From Catonia carolina (Eukaryota; Arthropoda; Insecta; Hemiptera; Achilidae): 64,000 nt of DNA. Position 1 is the stretch's first letter, and the number at the start of each line of letters is the position of its first letter. The stretch lies in contig JAQMRL010000003.1 in NCBI GenBank assembly GCA_035578175.1, positions 86,339,969 to 86,403,968 on the forward strand, written 5' to 3'. Below, in pieces: positions 52,567 through 62,310 of the stretch. The notes under the pieces are model-generated. The model was given only the letters and a program-made list of their open reading frames with translations, had not been told where the DNA came from and ran no database searches. A program made the translations under genes and the position numbers.

Positions 52567-53330
52567 AATCTTGTGTGAAACACTCACGTAACTTTCTCTT
52601 GCCAATGCAAATAATGACCAATATAACCTATTATTAGTAATAAAACTTTAAAAATAAACAAAAAATTTATCTCAAAAAACATAACCTCATTTTAATCATG
52701 AGTGAATGATGCAAAATGAAAATTAACCTCAGTTTGGCTTAATAATGCGGAAAATTACTCTTTCACGCTAAACTAGGCTCTGTGGAGAAAAATGCGCTAA
52801 ATAAAAGTTTAAATCTTTTAATTTCCTATAAATTTTGTTATACATTTTTGTCGTAAAATGCATACTAAGGCCGAAATTTTAAAAAAATAATTGTTTTACA
52901 GATTTCCATGAAAAAAAAACCAAAATCACTTAATTACCGCTAAACGAAGTGTTATGCAAAGAAATGTTTGAAATAAAAGTTGTAGGTTTTTAAATTTTCT
53001 ACAACTTTGATTATTTAATACACTTTTGCCCTGAAATGCATAATAAAGCCACAATTTTTTTTAACGAAAAAACAGCCTCACCAAGAATTCCTGCTGACAT
53101 GACACGTACCTTTTCTTGTAAAGCATAAAAATTGTACTAAATGAGGCGATTTTAAATGAAATCGTAGGAGCGGTTTATGATAGTCGCAAAAAAGTGAAAA
53201 ATGAGACGAATAAACTACTACTTCCGTGTGACCGATTTTGAGGATAATGTTCTTGTCGGGTCCGGTATTGGTATCTAACTTAAGTTTTAAGTTTCAACTT
53301 CGTACGATGTTCCGTTCTTGAGATATTTTT
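52567..53330 (+). repeat. R2 family, 5' three quarters
   Basis: Begins TCTTGTGTGAAACACTCACG, AACTTTCTCTTGCCAATGC. It runs through both modules to CGATGTTCCGTTCTTGAGATAT and stops exactly where the CA microsatellite lies in other copies. Confidence 0.88.
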
Positions 53331-53945
53331 TAAGTAATTAAACAGTAAGGAAAAGCTTATCCTTAAAGATATAAAGTGCTTCCTTCTAATTAAAAAATGA
53401 AAGTGGATGATTTTAATGCTTAAGCTCTACTTTCTAGTGGAAAATGCTATACAAAGTTTCTATCCAAAAATCTTTTTAAGGGAGATAACTACTGTTTGCC
53501 ACGACAACGAAAAACATGAATAATCCGGGAAACCACCATTTTTCGTTCTGAAAGTAACGAATTTCAATTTTTATTACTGCACAAAGCTATTTTAAGTCAC
53601 TAATGTAAACTAGTGAAATTAATAAAAGAATACTATTGTACCACACAATTTTCTTCTGGTCTAACAACGTATTTTACAAACAAAAAAAAACAATGGAAAT
53701 TAGCATTTAACTCCAATTTACTTCAGAAACACTAAGTCAAAATTTTCAACTTTCTTTTTAAACTATTGGCTTATCTTTAACAATATAAAAGTATACAATT
53801 CATATTAAAGGGGACAGGCCTCTGAAGAAATTATATTTTTTTGATATTGTTTTTTTTATTATTGAAACCTAGTAAATTACCAGTTTTTTAATTTTTCCAA
53901 AAGTTAGAATTTTTGACTTATGGGCTTTTTGAAATGCCAGATTCA
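53331..53945. other. AT-rich spacer
   Basis: Nothing recognised. Confidence 0.35.
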
Positions 53946-53949
53946 ATTT

Positions 53950-54137
53950 GTATGATTAGGCTTTTTATGTTCAAATAAATGCATAATTAACATAATTTGG
54001 CTTTTTAGTTTTAAATAAATGCATAATTAGCATAATTAGGCTTTTTATTTTCAAATAAATGCAAATTACCGTAATTTTGCTTTTTATTTTCAAATAAATG
54101 CATAATTAGTAGCATAATTATGCTTTTTATTTTCTAC
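53950..54137. repeat. Minisatellite, about four 45-50 bp units
   Basis: Each unit reads approximately CATAATTAGGCTTTTTATTTTCAAATAAATG in two parts (GGCTTTTTATTTTC and AAATAAATGCATAATTA). Five GCTTTTTA starts occur at about 53958, 54000, 54041, 54079 and 54121. No spacer diversity is seen. Confidence 0.85.
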
Positions 54138-54954
54138 ACGAACAACTCAATGTTTTTATAAATAATTCCGAATCTAAGTCGAATTATCAATTCTAATTCC
54201 CAGCAAAGAAAAGACAACCTTGGTTGCAGGGGGAGTAATCCCCCAAAGAAGTTGACTATATAGATTCTCATGTGTACTTTCTAAATAACTTATTAGTAAT
54301 CGTTAAATTTTGTTGAAATTCAGGACCATTGGATGTCCATAAAGAAAAAATAAAAAAAATAAATTGATATAACCATACTGTTCATCTAAGCGCCTCTTTA
54401 ATCTCACAAAAATGAGAATACCTTGATGTATGTGTGATAAAACTTTATTTTTAAGGTGATTTTTGAGTTTTTAAATCGTCTTACTGTAATTTTATTACGT
54501 AATGTGATAACAAAGAACAGTTTCTTGTGTAAAGGATGTGAACCGATTAAATATAATGTTTTATACACCCCATTCCTTATAGTAGGGATTTCGTTTTGTT
54601 CGGTGATAATGTTCTAACGCAATTCTTTTCTTTTATTGCGTCTATTGACTACATAATTTGTGTTCGGAATGTGGGACTATAATAACTGTTCTATGCAGAA
54701 GATAGGACTAGATAATATTTTGTAATTTGACCAGTCGTTTTACTAGTTTAGTGAGAGTATTTTGTTAAAAAAAAACGCTGTTTTATTTTTATTGATTCTT
54801 CAGATGAACTTGGAACCTTGATATCTTCATTTGCTCGTACCAATGTCTATAAGTCCCTGTATTCTACGATAAACCTATCGAAATCTTTAATTCTTAAAAA
54901 GGGATTTATAGTTTTCTCGGGATAACGTCTTTAATAATGTCAATATAAAAATGT
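54138..54954. other. AT-rich spacer
   Basis: No gene or repeat recognised. Confidence 0.35.
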
Positions 54955-55215
54955 ATGCTATTACAGGGAGAAGTAAGCAGAAATTAGAACCTGCGCCAAT
55001 GAATTTTCTACGAAGGGCCAAGGGTTGTACGAGGGAGGATAGATTTCTAATTTGCGATGTAAGGAAAGAGTTGCAGGCTACAAATAAATTAGAACATGAG
55101 TTATTACAATAAATGTATGGACCATCTTCAAGGAATGACGGGAAATATAATTCCAAAATAAATTCTGGTATTCGAGCTTGAGGGAAGAAGAAGGCCTATA
55201 CAACGCCGAAAGTAA
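54955..55215 (+). pseudogene. LINE ORF2 C-terminal relic, sister to 61675
   Basis: Plus-strand KLEPAPMNFLRRAKGCTRED, RFLICDVRKELQATNKLEHE, then another frame with MDHLQGMTGNIIPK-like and FEPEGRRRPIQRR-like pieces. This is the AAEMRFLRRxxGxTRxDRxRNxDIRxELxxxxxLxxI...R signature. The minus-strand ORF 54887-55156 is its shadow. Confidence 0.7.
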
Positions 55216-55660
55216 TTTATTTTTATTACAGTTTTCTAATGAAAAATGAAATATTTAATGCCGTGACAGGGTAGGTGGTCTATGCCAAAATGAGAAGGAG
55301 AAAAAGATGGAGGGAGTGAGGAGAGGGAAGAAGACAAATAGAAAAAATCATTTTATTCTTCAGTTTTGTGAGAGCATTATTCAATTTGAAGGAAAGTATT
55401 GGAAGAGTCATACATCAAAGCATTCTGGCGGAAGTTGCAGAACGTAGTATTTATCAAAAAGAAGCAAAATAATGATTGCGGTAGTGAAGATGAACTTCTG
55501 GAGAAGTTATCAGATCTCGAGGTTGAACCACACGAAGAATGATGTAATCTCACAAAAGGTGGCTAGACCCAACAGCGCGTTAGATAAAATTTAAAAAAAT
55601 ACTCAGTTGTGGTATGGATGAATGGAAAAAGGTGGCTCAGCAGTTTATGGAATTTTTTCT
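55216..55660. other. Spacer, possibly LINE 3' sequence
   Basis: Purine-rich in part, with no clear frame. It may be part of the surrounding LINE relics. Confidence 0.3.
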
Positions 55661-55750
55661 CGAAGGGCGAAAAGGAACGCCCAGCAAACCAATGGATGAG
55701 TAAAGTAATGGAGGCGATGTTCAGTAAAGGCCTGCAAAAGGATAATTAAA
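55661..55750 (+). pseudogene. Short LINE-like C-terminal segment
   Basis: FSKGEKERPANQWMSKVMEA with MFSKGLQKDN and a stop after it resembles the GxRxRPxxxWMDxVxEAxxxRG closing segment of LINE ORFs. Short and uncertain. Confidence 0.35.
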
Positions 55751-55754
55751 AGTC

Positions 55755-56083
55755 CAGCCTTTCTTAGTTTGCTCCTGTCAACAAACAATGACATCACTGA
55801 GCATGCGCATTATATAAAAATGTGTACACGCTGATTAAAAACTAACAACAAAATACTTTCAAAAGTATTTAAATATAAGATACTTTAAAAAGTATTTTTA
55901 TAAATGAAACTGTTAGGCCTACATCAAATCATGACATATTTTAAGTACTTATAATTTAAAACATAGTTAACTTAATCGGAATACGACATCCATAAAGTCG
56001 TGGACCCTAGCGTGCACCCTGTAGTAGCTGGCTTTGGTTTGTTTACAGTAGGAGCTAACTTAGGACGGCTGAACTGTAGATGG
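55755..56083. mobile_element. MITE with about 40-bp inverted ends
   Basis: Left AGTCCAGCCTTTCTTAGTTT with GCTCCTGTCAACAAAC after it, and right GTTTGTTTACAGTAGGAGCT with AACTTAGGACGGCTGAACT after it, are inverted repeats. No coding content. Its right end is also found at 6880-6995. Target duplication not resolved. Confidence 0.65.
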
Positions 56084-57262
56084 ATAGAGAAGAAAGGTTT
56101 AGGATGCGAATAACAGGAATAGTATAAATTTATAGCTGTTCAAAGTCGCAAAAAATTAACTAATCAAACTATTTATTTTATAACTGTGTGGACTCAATAT
56201 TCATTTAAATAATTAATATTCATTTATTTTTATTGCAGACAGTAGCAATTAGAATAGTTAAATGTGTGAGAGAGAGAAAAGGAGAGAGAATCTATTATTT
56301 TTAATTTTAAAATGAATAGATCATTTTTTACTTTAAAGTTGTTTATTTTGTGGTTAATTTGGAGGCTAGTGGGATTTTTTAATACAAAACCTGTTTCTTT
56401 GTTATGTCAGTGTAATTTTTGGCATTTGTCTTATGCAGTATTTTATATTTCCCGTTAAAACGGAATTTTTATGTCTGTTTAATTTTATTACTTTAATTTA
56501 TTGACATACTTTTGAAATAATTGGAATTTATTTTATAGTTTTTACGTTAACGTTTGTTACTATTAATTCATTTATATTGCAAACAAATAATACTAGATAC
56601 AAATAATAATTTTTTTTATTACTACTATAATAAAATAGAATTGTGTACTATAAATTAATTAATAGCAAAACCATCTGTTGTCAGAAATATTGTTCAATAG
56701 AAAACAGATTTAATTTTATGTTCCATATATTGAATATTTATCCTATTAAAATTAAATTTTAAAAATATCTGCGGTTGACTTTGATTGCACCTGTAAATTA
56801 TGTTTACTTTTGTCGTCACATGATGACCTTTAAATTGTTAAAGTGAATCGCTGAACGTCTCCGTTTTAATTTCCGGGTTGGGTTGTGAAGGAGCTCACTT
56901 GTGCTATAACGTTTAAAATGTTGCGAATCCAAAAGTGTCTTTAATGTCCGTCAGTTGATTCTTCTATAAACTCAAACTGATTTTTTCCAAATTAACAGTT
57001 CGTATATTTTCTGTACATTAATCTTCTATACACATTGGCAACAATTTTCCTTTGGGTTTATTTGATTTTTATTTTTTGAAGCCGATCCTCTACAAAGTTT
57101 TTAGTTGAAACTCGAAATTAACCAATTGAAATTTTGCAAGTAACTTTTACGCTTAGGCGAAAAGATAGTACGCTCTGCAATGACGTTACATCTAGACAGA
57201 TGACGGGCGTGGAGTACAAGTGTACATATTACAAAAACACGACGTAAATTCAAAATTCGCTT
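56084..57262. other. AT-rich spacer
   Basis: Includes a short purine run (GAGAGAGAGAAAAGGAGAGAG) near 56270. No gene or repeat recognised. Confidence 0.4.
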
Positions 57263-57759
57263 TCATTTACTGAAATGATCATTGGACAAACGCTCAAACA
57301 ATCTCGTTTTAACATGACGACGACACGTCGTGTCGTTGTCATAGTGCGTCGATGGCTGCTTCGTCGGGTCCGGTGGGCGTAAGGCTCGGTCGAGGGACCG
57401 CTGTGGGCATCGCTCGCGTCAGCAGGCGATGAGGGTCCGGTCGGCGGCTTACGATGACGTGTCGGCGAGCGGAAGCATCATCTTCTCTCTTGCGGGGTCG
57501 TCGATTAGTCTTCGCTGGAGTCCGGTAGCCGTGTTGCTTATGGTGGACGTCTTGTCGGCTGTCTGGATCGGAATTGAATCTCTCGGCTCAGTGTAGCGCT
57601 CTTTTTATAGTTACCGAGAGCGCTGTGGTAGGAGGCGGTTACTGGCTCGCCCTTGATCACAAAGGCCTCTGTCGGTGCGCAGCCGAAAGGTTTGTCGGTA
57701 CGCCGCCAAAGGACCTACCGCGCTGACAAAGGCTGGTAGGCCGGCAACACAGTAAATGA
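57263..57759 (-). mobile_element. GC-rich island, candidate solo LTR or other non-coding element
   Basis: About 450 bases far richer in G+C than anything else in the window, without an ORF over 60 codons. On the minus strand it starts TGTTGCCGGCCTACCAGCC. It has a TATA-like TATAAAAAGAGCGC at about 57596-57609 followed by ACACTGAGCCGAGAGATTC, a layout that fits an LTR promoter. It is bracketed by the inverted 10-mers TCATTTACTG (57263-57272) and CAGTAAATGA (57750-57759), which would instead suggest a DNA element. No direct target duplication is clear. Confidence 0.4.
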
Positions 57760-57789
57760 TTAATTAGAAGGAGTGGTGGTGACAGTCGT

Positions 57790-58270
57790 TTAATTTATCT
57801 TTTTATAAAGGACGGACTTAGATCGTTGTGCAATATTTCATTGGTTCCATAGTATGGGGTTGCCATGATCACTTTCAGGCATTTTGATTGAAAGAGCTAC
57901 AGCATTTTTATATTTGATGAAATTGCAGTACTCCATAGCTCTAACGTGTAAGTCCAAATTGGTTTGAGAATTACTTTGTATAAGAGGACTTTATTTTTAA
58001 AAGACATTAAGACTTACTGCCTATTAGCCCATAACAATTGACGTAACTTCAACCCAGGCCGTTTTCGTTTCGTCCTCATATGTTTTCTCCACATGAGTTT
58101 TTAATCGAAATGGAAACCCAGATATTTAACTTTTTTTTGTGGTATTATTATATCGTTCATGGTGATCACTGGACATATTGTTTTTTTTAATGTGAATCTG
58201 AAGTGTGTTGACTTTTCCGTATTAACCTCCATTCTCAATTTGTTAAATTATTTTAACAACCCAGGTTTAT
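57790..58270 (-). pseudogene. Jockey-type LINE tail
   Basis: Minus strand: MEVNTEKSTHFRFTLKKT, KVKYLGFHFD, stop, KLMWRKHMRTKRKRPGLKLR, NKVLLYKVILKPIWTYTLEL, SSNIKMLQLFQSKCLKVIMA, TPYYGTNEILHNDL. The order and spacing match the Jockey ORF2 segment after the palm domain, as in 11155-12980. At least two stops. The frame is lost near 57790, just beside the GC-rich island. Confidence 0.88.
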
Positions 58271-59008
58271 CCGTTAAAGTTAGTTTGTGTTGTTAATAAC
58301 AAGGTTTAAAATATACCGGTTAGGTCCAGAACTTCGTTGATTTGTTTTCTCTACCATTATGTGGTTCATAAAACTATTCCGTTCAGCCTAAGAGAAACAA
58401 ACAAAAAATTAAAGTTTTTACAGTTACAAACATAAGGTTGAAATTCATAAGTATTAATAATAACGTGTTTTTATGTAATATAAAAATTGTCCAAAAAGTC
58501 AAAGGCCAAATAAATAAATAAAATATTAACAAGTAGGCCTATCTACTATAGTAACAATACAAAGTTAATTTATTATACCTTCTTTGGACAAATCTAAAAA
58601 TATTTATTATTTTTATTCAGAATTCAGGTTTTAATTTTATTATTTTTAATAATATCGCTGGCAAAGTAAATAAATAAATAAAATTACGTTGTTAGGATAG
58701 ATTCTTATCTCTTACATACATATTATGATATTACATTACGTATGTAATTAATGTACACGTGCGTTCAGTAATTTAACGGTGCAAGAGTTTCAAACAACTT
58801 TCTATTCCTGCCATTTATTTTTAAGTATTTGCATACTTATATGTTTGATTAAGTATTATTAAGTTTTATATTCTACAAAAAAATCTCAATTTTATATTGA
58901 ATACATGTCTGCAACTTATACCGGACGATTGGAAGTGGTCGCGTGAACATACAATTTAAAAGAAAGTACTATAAAGTAAACTGATAATAAAGATATTGTT
59001 TTTAACCA
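58271..59008. other. AT-rich spacer
   Basis: Nothing recognised. Confidence 0.4.
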
Positions 59009-59202
59009 TGTGTACGATTAAATCAGTTCAATTTACAAGAATAAGCACCACCATGACCCAATGAGATAAGCATGATATGTATGACGTGTAAATGAGGTGT
59101 AGTCTTGTACAGACCGACAATTTCTGTGAGTGTATGGTTAGTTGAACCCCAACCGTGAAAGGACAACGGTAACCCCACTGTCTAGTATTCAAAACTGTAT
59201 AA
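59009..59202 (-). mobile_element. SINE-C, 3' part (split by a Harbinger element)
   Basis: Minus strand: AGTTCAATTTACAAGAATAAG, GACCCAATGAGATAAGCATG, GACGTGTAAATGAGGTGTAG, CAACCGTGAAAGGACAACGG, up to TTCAAAACTGTATAA. It resumes at 59867. Confidence 0.85.
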
Positions 59203-59337
59203 GGCTGAACGCATACTGAAGCAACGAGCAGAGCGACGAGCACAGCGGCGCGCGAGCAGAGCGACGAGCACAGCGGCGCGCGAGCAAAGCGACGATGATA
59301 GTCACACATACGTACTGGAGAGTTCAGCGAGCAAAGC

Positions 59338-59523
59338 ATGGATATGATACTACAAGTAAGTTCTTCCTTGAAAATATGGTATTTGTTAAAACAGTACAAG
59401 AAAACTAAAACATATAATTTTCACCCGATAAATAAGAGTCGACGTTTGTATGGCGAATTTCATAATCTATATCAGGAGCTTCGCGAACATCCTGAGAAGT
59501 TTCAACGTTATTTTCGAATGTAA
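59338..59523 (+). pseudogene. HARBI1-like nuclease N-terminus
   Basis: Harbinger nuclease (DDE family) that would cut the element ends. The 61-codon frame contains KKTKTYNFHPINKSRRLYGE, FHNLYQELREHPEKFQRYFR and M, then a stop. This matches the WVHPIxxxRxxxGEFHxLYxELRxxxxKFxxYFRM block that precedes the catalytic domain. None of the DDE residues are present. Product would be non-functional. Confidence 0.85.
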
Positions 59524-59562
59524 ATTCCTACATTTGATTATATTTTGGACTGGATGTAGTCT

Positions 59563-59688
59563 TCATTTCATCAGCCACTTCATCCCAGAGTTCGTCCAGA
59601 ACGATAACGGTTGTAGTGTTGTACATACTTCTGATCCCAGAGAGGTTTTTCTTGATAAAACACTACTTATCAACTCATCGTCGTCCAT
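59563..59688 (-). pseudogene. MADF-domain N-terminus of the same Harbinger element
   Basis: From the ATG at 59688 (minus) the frame begins MDDDELISSVLSRKTSLG. In shifted frames it continues with LWDQKYVQHYNRYRSG and ELWDEVADEMK, together fitting a MADF domain (LIxxVxxxxxLWDxxxxxYxNRxxxxxLWxEVAxEM). Frame changes break it. The 84-codon ORF 59563-59817 includes upstream shadow sequence. Confidence 0.7.
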
Positions 59689-59866
59689 ATTTGTTTTGGG
59701 CGAGCTGCGATGAAAGCAGAGAACACTAACTTGTTTGAACGGTACTCTTTGCTCTACTATGAGAGCGATGTTACATCGTCGCTCTGCGCCTTGGTATGCG
59801 CATTCAATCAGTAACACATGAGTTTGTTTTTGTCGCTTTTCTCGCTGCTTCAGTATGTGTTCAGCC

Positions 59867-59975
59867 TAAAATAACTATCTTTACTAGGATTTAAACCACG
59901 GTACTTTCGTCTCCGTACGTCAGCTGTCAAACAGCTGACTCGCGGGGACGACTTTACCATTAGAACAACCCGGTG
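59867..59975 (-). mobile_element. SINE-C, tRNA-like head (5' part)
   Basis: Minus strand: TTTACTAGGATTTAAACCAC (B-box region), CGTCAGCTGTCAAACAGCTG (internal hairpin), GACGACTTTACCATTAGAAC, AACCCGGTGGG. It completes the SINE-C copy interrupted by the Harbinger element. Confidence 0.85.
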
Positions 59976-59988
59976 GGTTAACATTATT

Positions 59989-60379
59989 TTTGTTGTTTAG
60001 GTCTTAAGCCGAAACAGTGGTTTGAACCTTTAGAGGCTCTACTTAGTATAACGAGGAGTGAAGTGGTTTACAATTGCCTTTCTCACCCAGTGGAAAAGTA
60101 TGCTCATCTGCATGCCAGGCCCTCTGAAAATCATTTACTTCCCACCCTACAAATTACACCTTAACTTTATCAATACAGGGTCTGGTTGTGTAATGAAATG
60201 CATTACTCTCAAAATAAATAACTGTGACTAGTGTTTTTTACACCTCTACTTCTTCTGTTCTTAAATACTTCAGTAATAATTGGCTGACCATGTGATAAGA
60301 AACAGAACTGTTTTTGTAGCCCTGGAATTAGCAGATTGAGTACAAATAATTTAACACTTCACCTGTCTGTTATTGGCCC
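59989..60379 (-). mobile_element. SINE-A copy 13, with 10-bp target duplication
   Basis: Minus strand. TAACATTATT lies at 59979-59988 and 60380-60389. It inserted at the 5' edge of the SINE-C copy. Confidence 0.9.
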
Positions 60380-60422
60380 TAACATTATTCATTACTAATT
60401 TTATTAATACCATTTGCTTATG

Positions 60423-60486
60423 AAAAATCGATATGAAACCAATACTTTCCTTCCTTATATATTCATACAGCGCAATAGAAAGTAAA
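60423..60486 (+). repeat. R2 family, 3' end fragment
   Basis: AAAAATCGATATGAAACCAA, TACTTTCCTTCCTTATATAT, and an altered end GCGCAATAGAAAGTAAA. Confidence 0.65.
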
Positions 60487-61175
60487 TATCATGTAAAAAT
60501 GAGTAAGTATTAAAAATTACTATAAAAGTTATAATAAAAAATTTATTAATAAATATTAGACCTACCGATTATAGATCAAACTCAGGACTCTTAGCATAGA
60601 AGCCAGACGTTCCGATGTCAATCTCAATCGAGTTACGAGTTACCTTCAGACAATTTATTGATTTCTCATACGGATGACTCACACACTACTCTTGCAACAT
60701 AAAAGAAAATACATTGACCGATCTTTTTTATTTTTACTGCTTCCATGAAACAGGCTAAAAAAACTGTAACAAAAATTAACCATAAAATTGTGGTTTAAAA
60801 GTTCACAACGAAAGCGAAGACAAAAAATGCTTATTTTATTGGTTTTGTTATCCAGCTGAAGTGATATTGATTCTGTGTGAGTTTACCGACGTGTAGTTAA
60901 AACAATATTTAAGCTTTTTTGGCTTTATTTTAACATGTGGTGTAGGTACTTTGAAATCGAACGTATTTTTATCATGAGGGTGTTGAATTTTTTTAAACAT
61001 TGTCGAATGTTTTAGTAACCAGTTTTTCTTTTTTTTAATAGGCTACTCTTATCTCATTTTTGTATATGTATTTCTGTAGTTTCATACGTCGTAATTATGC
61101 ATTTAAATTTTTTATAAACTTTTAGTTAGGTATTTACAATCCAAAAAATTACAATTACAATGTTTTTTTTGTGAT
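60487..61175. other. AT-rich spacer with possible decayed SINE head
   Basis: At 60545-60655 the minus strand reads TCTGGCTTCTATGCTAAGAG and CCTGAGTTTGATCTATAATC, faintly like a tRNA head. The rest is unrecognised. Confidence 0.3.
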
Positions 61176-61187
61176 TATAAATTAGTT

Positions 61188-61585
61188 GTTATTGTTGTTG
61201 TTTAGGTATCAGCCGAAAGGCTGATTTGAACCTGTAGAGACTTTACTAAATAAAAACGAGGAGTGAGGAGGTTTACACTTGCCTTCCTCACTGAGTGGAA
61301 AATTACACTTATCAGCCTGCCGAGCCCTTCGAAAAGCACATAATTTCCACTCTGCAAATGACACCTTCACTTCATTCACCACAGGGTCTGGCTGTTTAAT
61401 GAAATTCATTACTTTCAGAGGATATAACTCTGACTAGTATTTTTTGCACCTCTGCCTCTTCTGTTATTTAATGATTTAGTCGTTTAATTAGCTGACCATG
61501 TGATAAGAAACAGAACTATTTATTTTAGCCCTGCAACAAACAGTTGAGTGTAAATAATTTGACTCCTACCTATCTGTTATGGGCA
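61188..61585 (-). mobile_element. SINE-A copy 14, (AAC)n tail and 12-bp target duplication
   Basis: Minus strand. TATAAATTAGTT flanks it exactly at 61176-61187 and 61586-61597. The 3' end at the left shows the tail most clearly: plus-strand GTTATTGTTGTTGTTTAGG reads as CCTAAACAACAACAATAAC. Confidence 0.93.
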
Positions 61586-61659
61586 TATAAATTAGTTATT
61601 TGTAAGTAAATGGTTTAACTTTTGAAAATTAATCTTAATGGAGAATACATCCACTGGTG

Positions 61660-61841
61660 TAACTCCACTGTACAGAAATTACTACTGCAAACAGAAATTA
61701 GAAGGTGCGGAGATGCGTTTTCTACGAAGGGTCTAGGATTGTGTGAGGGAGGACAGAATTTAAAATTGCTGTACAAAAAAGAGTTACAGACAAGTGTCAA
61801 TGAGAAAATCAGAACACAGCAAATATACTGAGCACGTGTTG
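61660..61841 (+). pseudogene. LINE ORF2 relic, left part, split by SINE-A
   Basis: Plus strand: LEGAEMRFLRRV, stop, DCVREDRI, then CTKKSYRQVSMRKSEHSKY-like reading. Same group and same position as 54955-55215. It continues past the SINE-A insertion at 62217 with MEHIQRIKGDRI-like reading (62221-62262). Confidence 0.6.
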
Positions 61842-62216
61842 TTCTGTTTAGGTCAACAGCCGTAAGGCTGGTTTAAACCTCTAGAGGTTTTACTTAGTAA
61901 AAACGAGGAGTGAGGTGGTTTACTTTTACCTTCCTCACTGAGTTGATAGAGTATCTTTATCATCTTGCCAGACCCTCCGAAAATCACGTATATACTTTCC
62001 ACACTCCAAATGGCACCTTCACTTAATTCACCACAGTCTGGCTGTATAGTGAACTCCTCTGACAATTGTCTTTTACACCTCTACCTCTTCTCATCTTAAA
62101 TAGTTCAGCTATATAATTGGCTTACTTAGTGATAAGAAACAACAATATTTTGTAGACCTTGAACCAGCAGTTCGAGTGAAAAATTAATTTAACACTCCAC
62201 CTTCCCTTTATGGGCG
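61842..62216 (-). mobile_element. SINE-A copy 15, inserted in a LINE relic
   Basis: Minus strand. AAATATACTGAGCA at the left and AAATATGGAGCA at the right look like a decayed target duplication. It has several internal deletions, for example near GTGAACTCCTCTGACAATTG. Confidence 0.8.
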
Positions 62217-62310
62217 AAATATGGAGCATATTCAAAGAATAAAGGGAGATAGAATTTAAAAAAAAGAAGAACATTGGGAAGTCTACAACGTTAGAAGTAA
62301 TTTATTGTAA
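62217..62310 (+). pseudogene. LINE ORF2 relic, right part
   Basis: ATATGGAGCATATTCAAAGA, ATAAAGGGAGATAGAATT, GAAGAACATTGGGAAGTCTA corresponds to the continuation at 55117-55200 of the sister relic. Confidence 0.5.

Larger units (their letters stand above)
59203..59866. mobile_element. PIF/Harbinger derivative with stubs of both genes, TAA duplication
   Basis: A 664-bp element in SINE-C between TAA (59200-59202) and TAA (59867-59869). Ends: GGCTGAACGCATACTGAAGC and the reverse of GGCTGAACACATACTGAAGC. A 28-bp subterminal tandem repeat (GAGCAGAGCGACGAGCACAG unit) lies at 59226-59281 plus part of a third. Inside, the 5' end of a HARBI1-like nuclease (plus strand) and the 5' end of a MADF gene (minus strand) face each other, so an internal deletion removed the 3' parts of both. 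Confidence 0.92.

Noticed and set aside
53950..54137. CRISPR-like array
   Set aside because: The units are directly adjacent with no unique spacers, and the surroundings are eukaryotic. It is a minisatellite.
54887..55156. 89-codon minus-strand ORF as a gene
   Set aside because: The opposite strand reads as a recognisable LINE C-terminus, so this frame is its shadow.
59226..59297. CRISPR-like array
   Set aside because: 28-bp units abut without spacers and belong to a Harbinger subterminal region.
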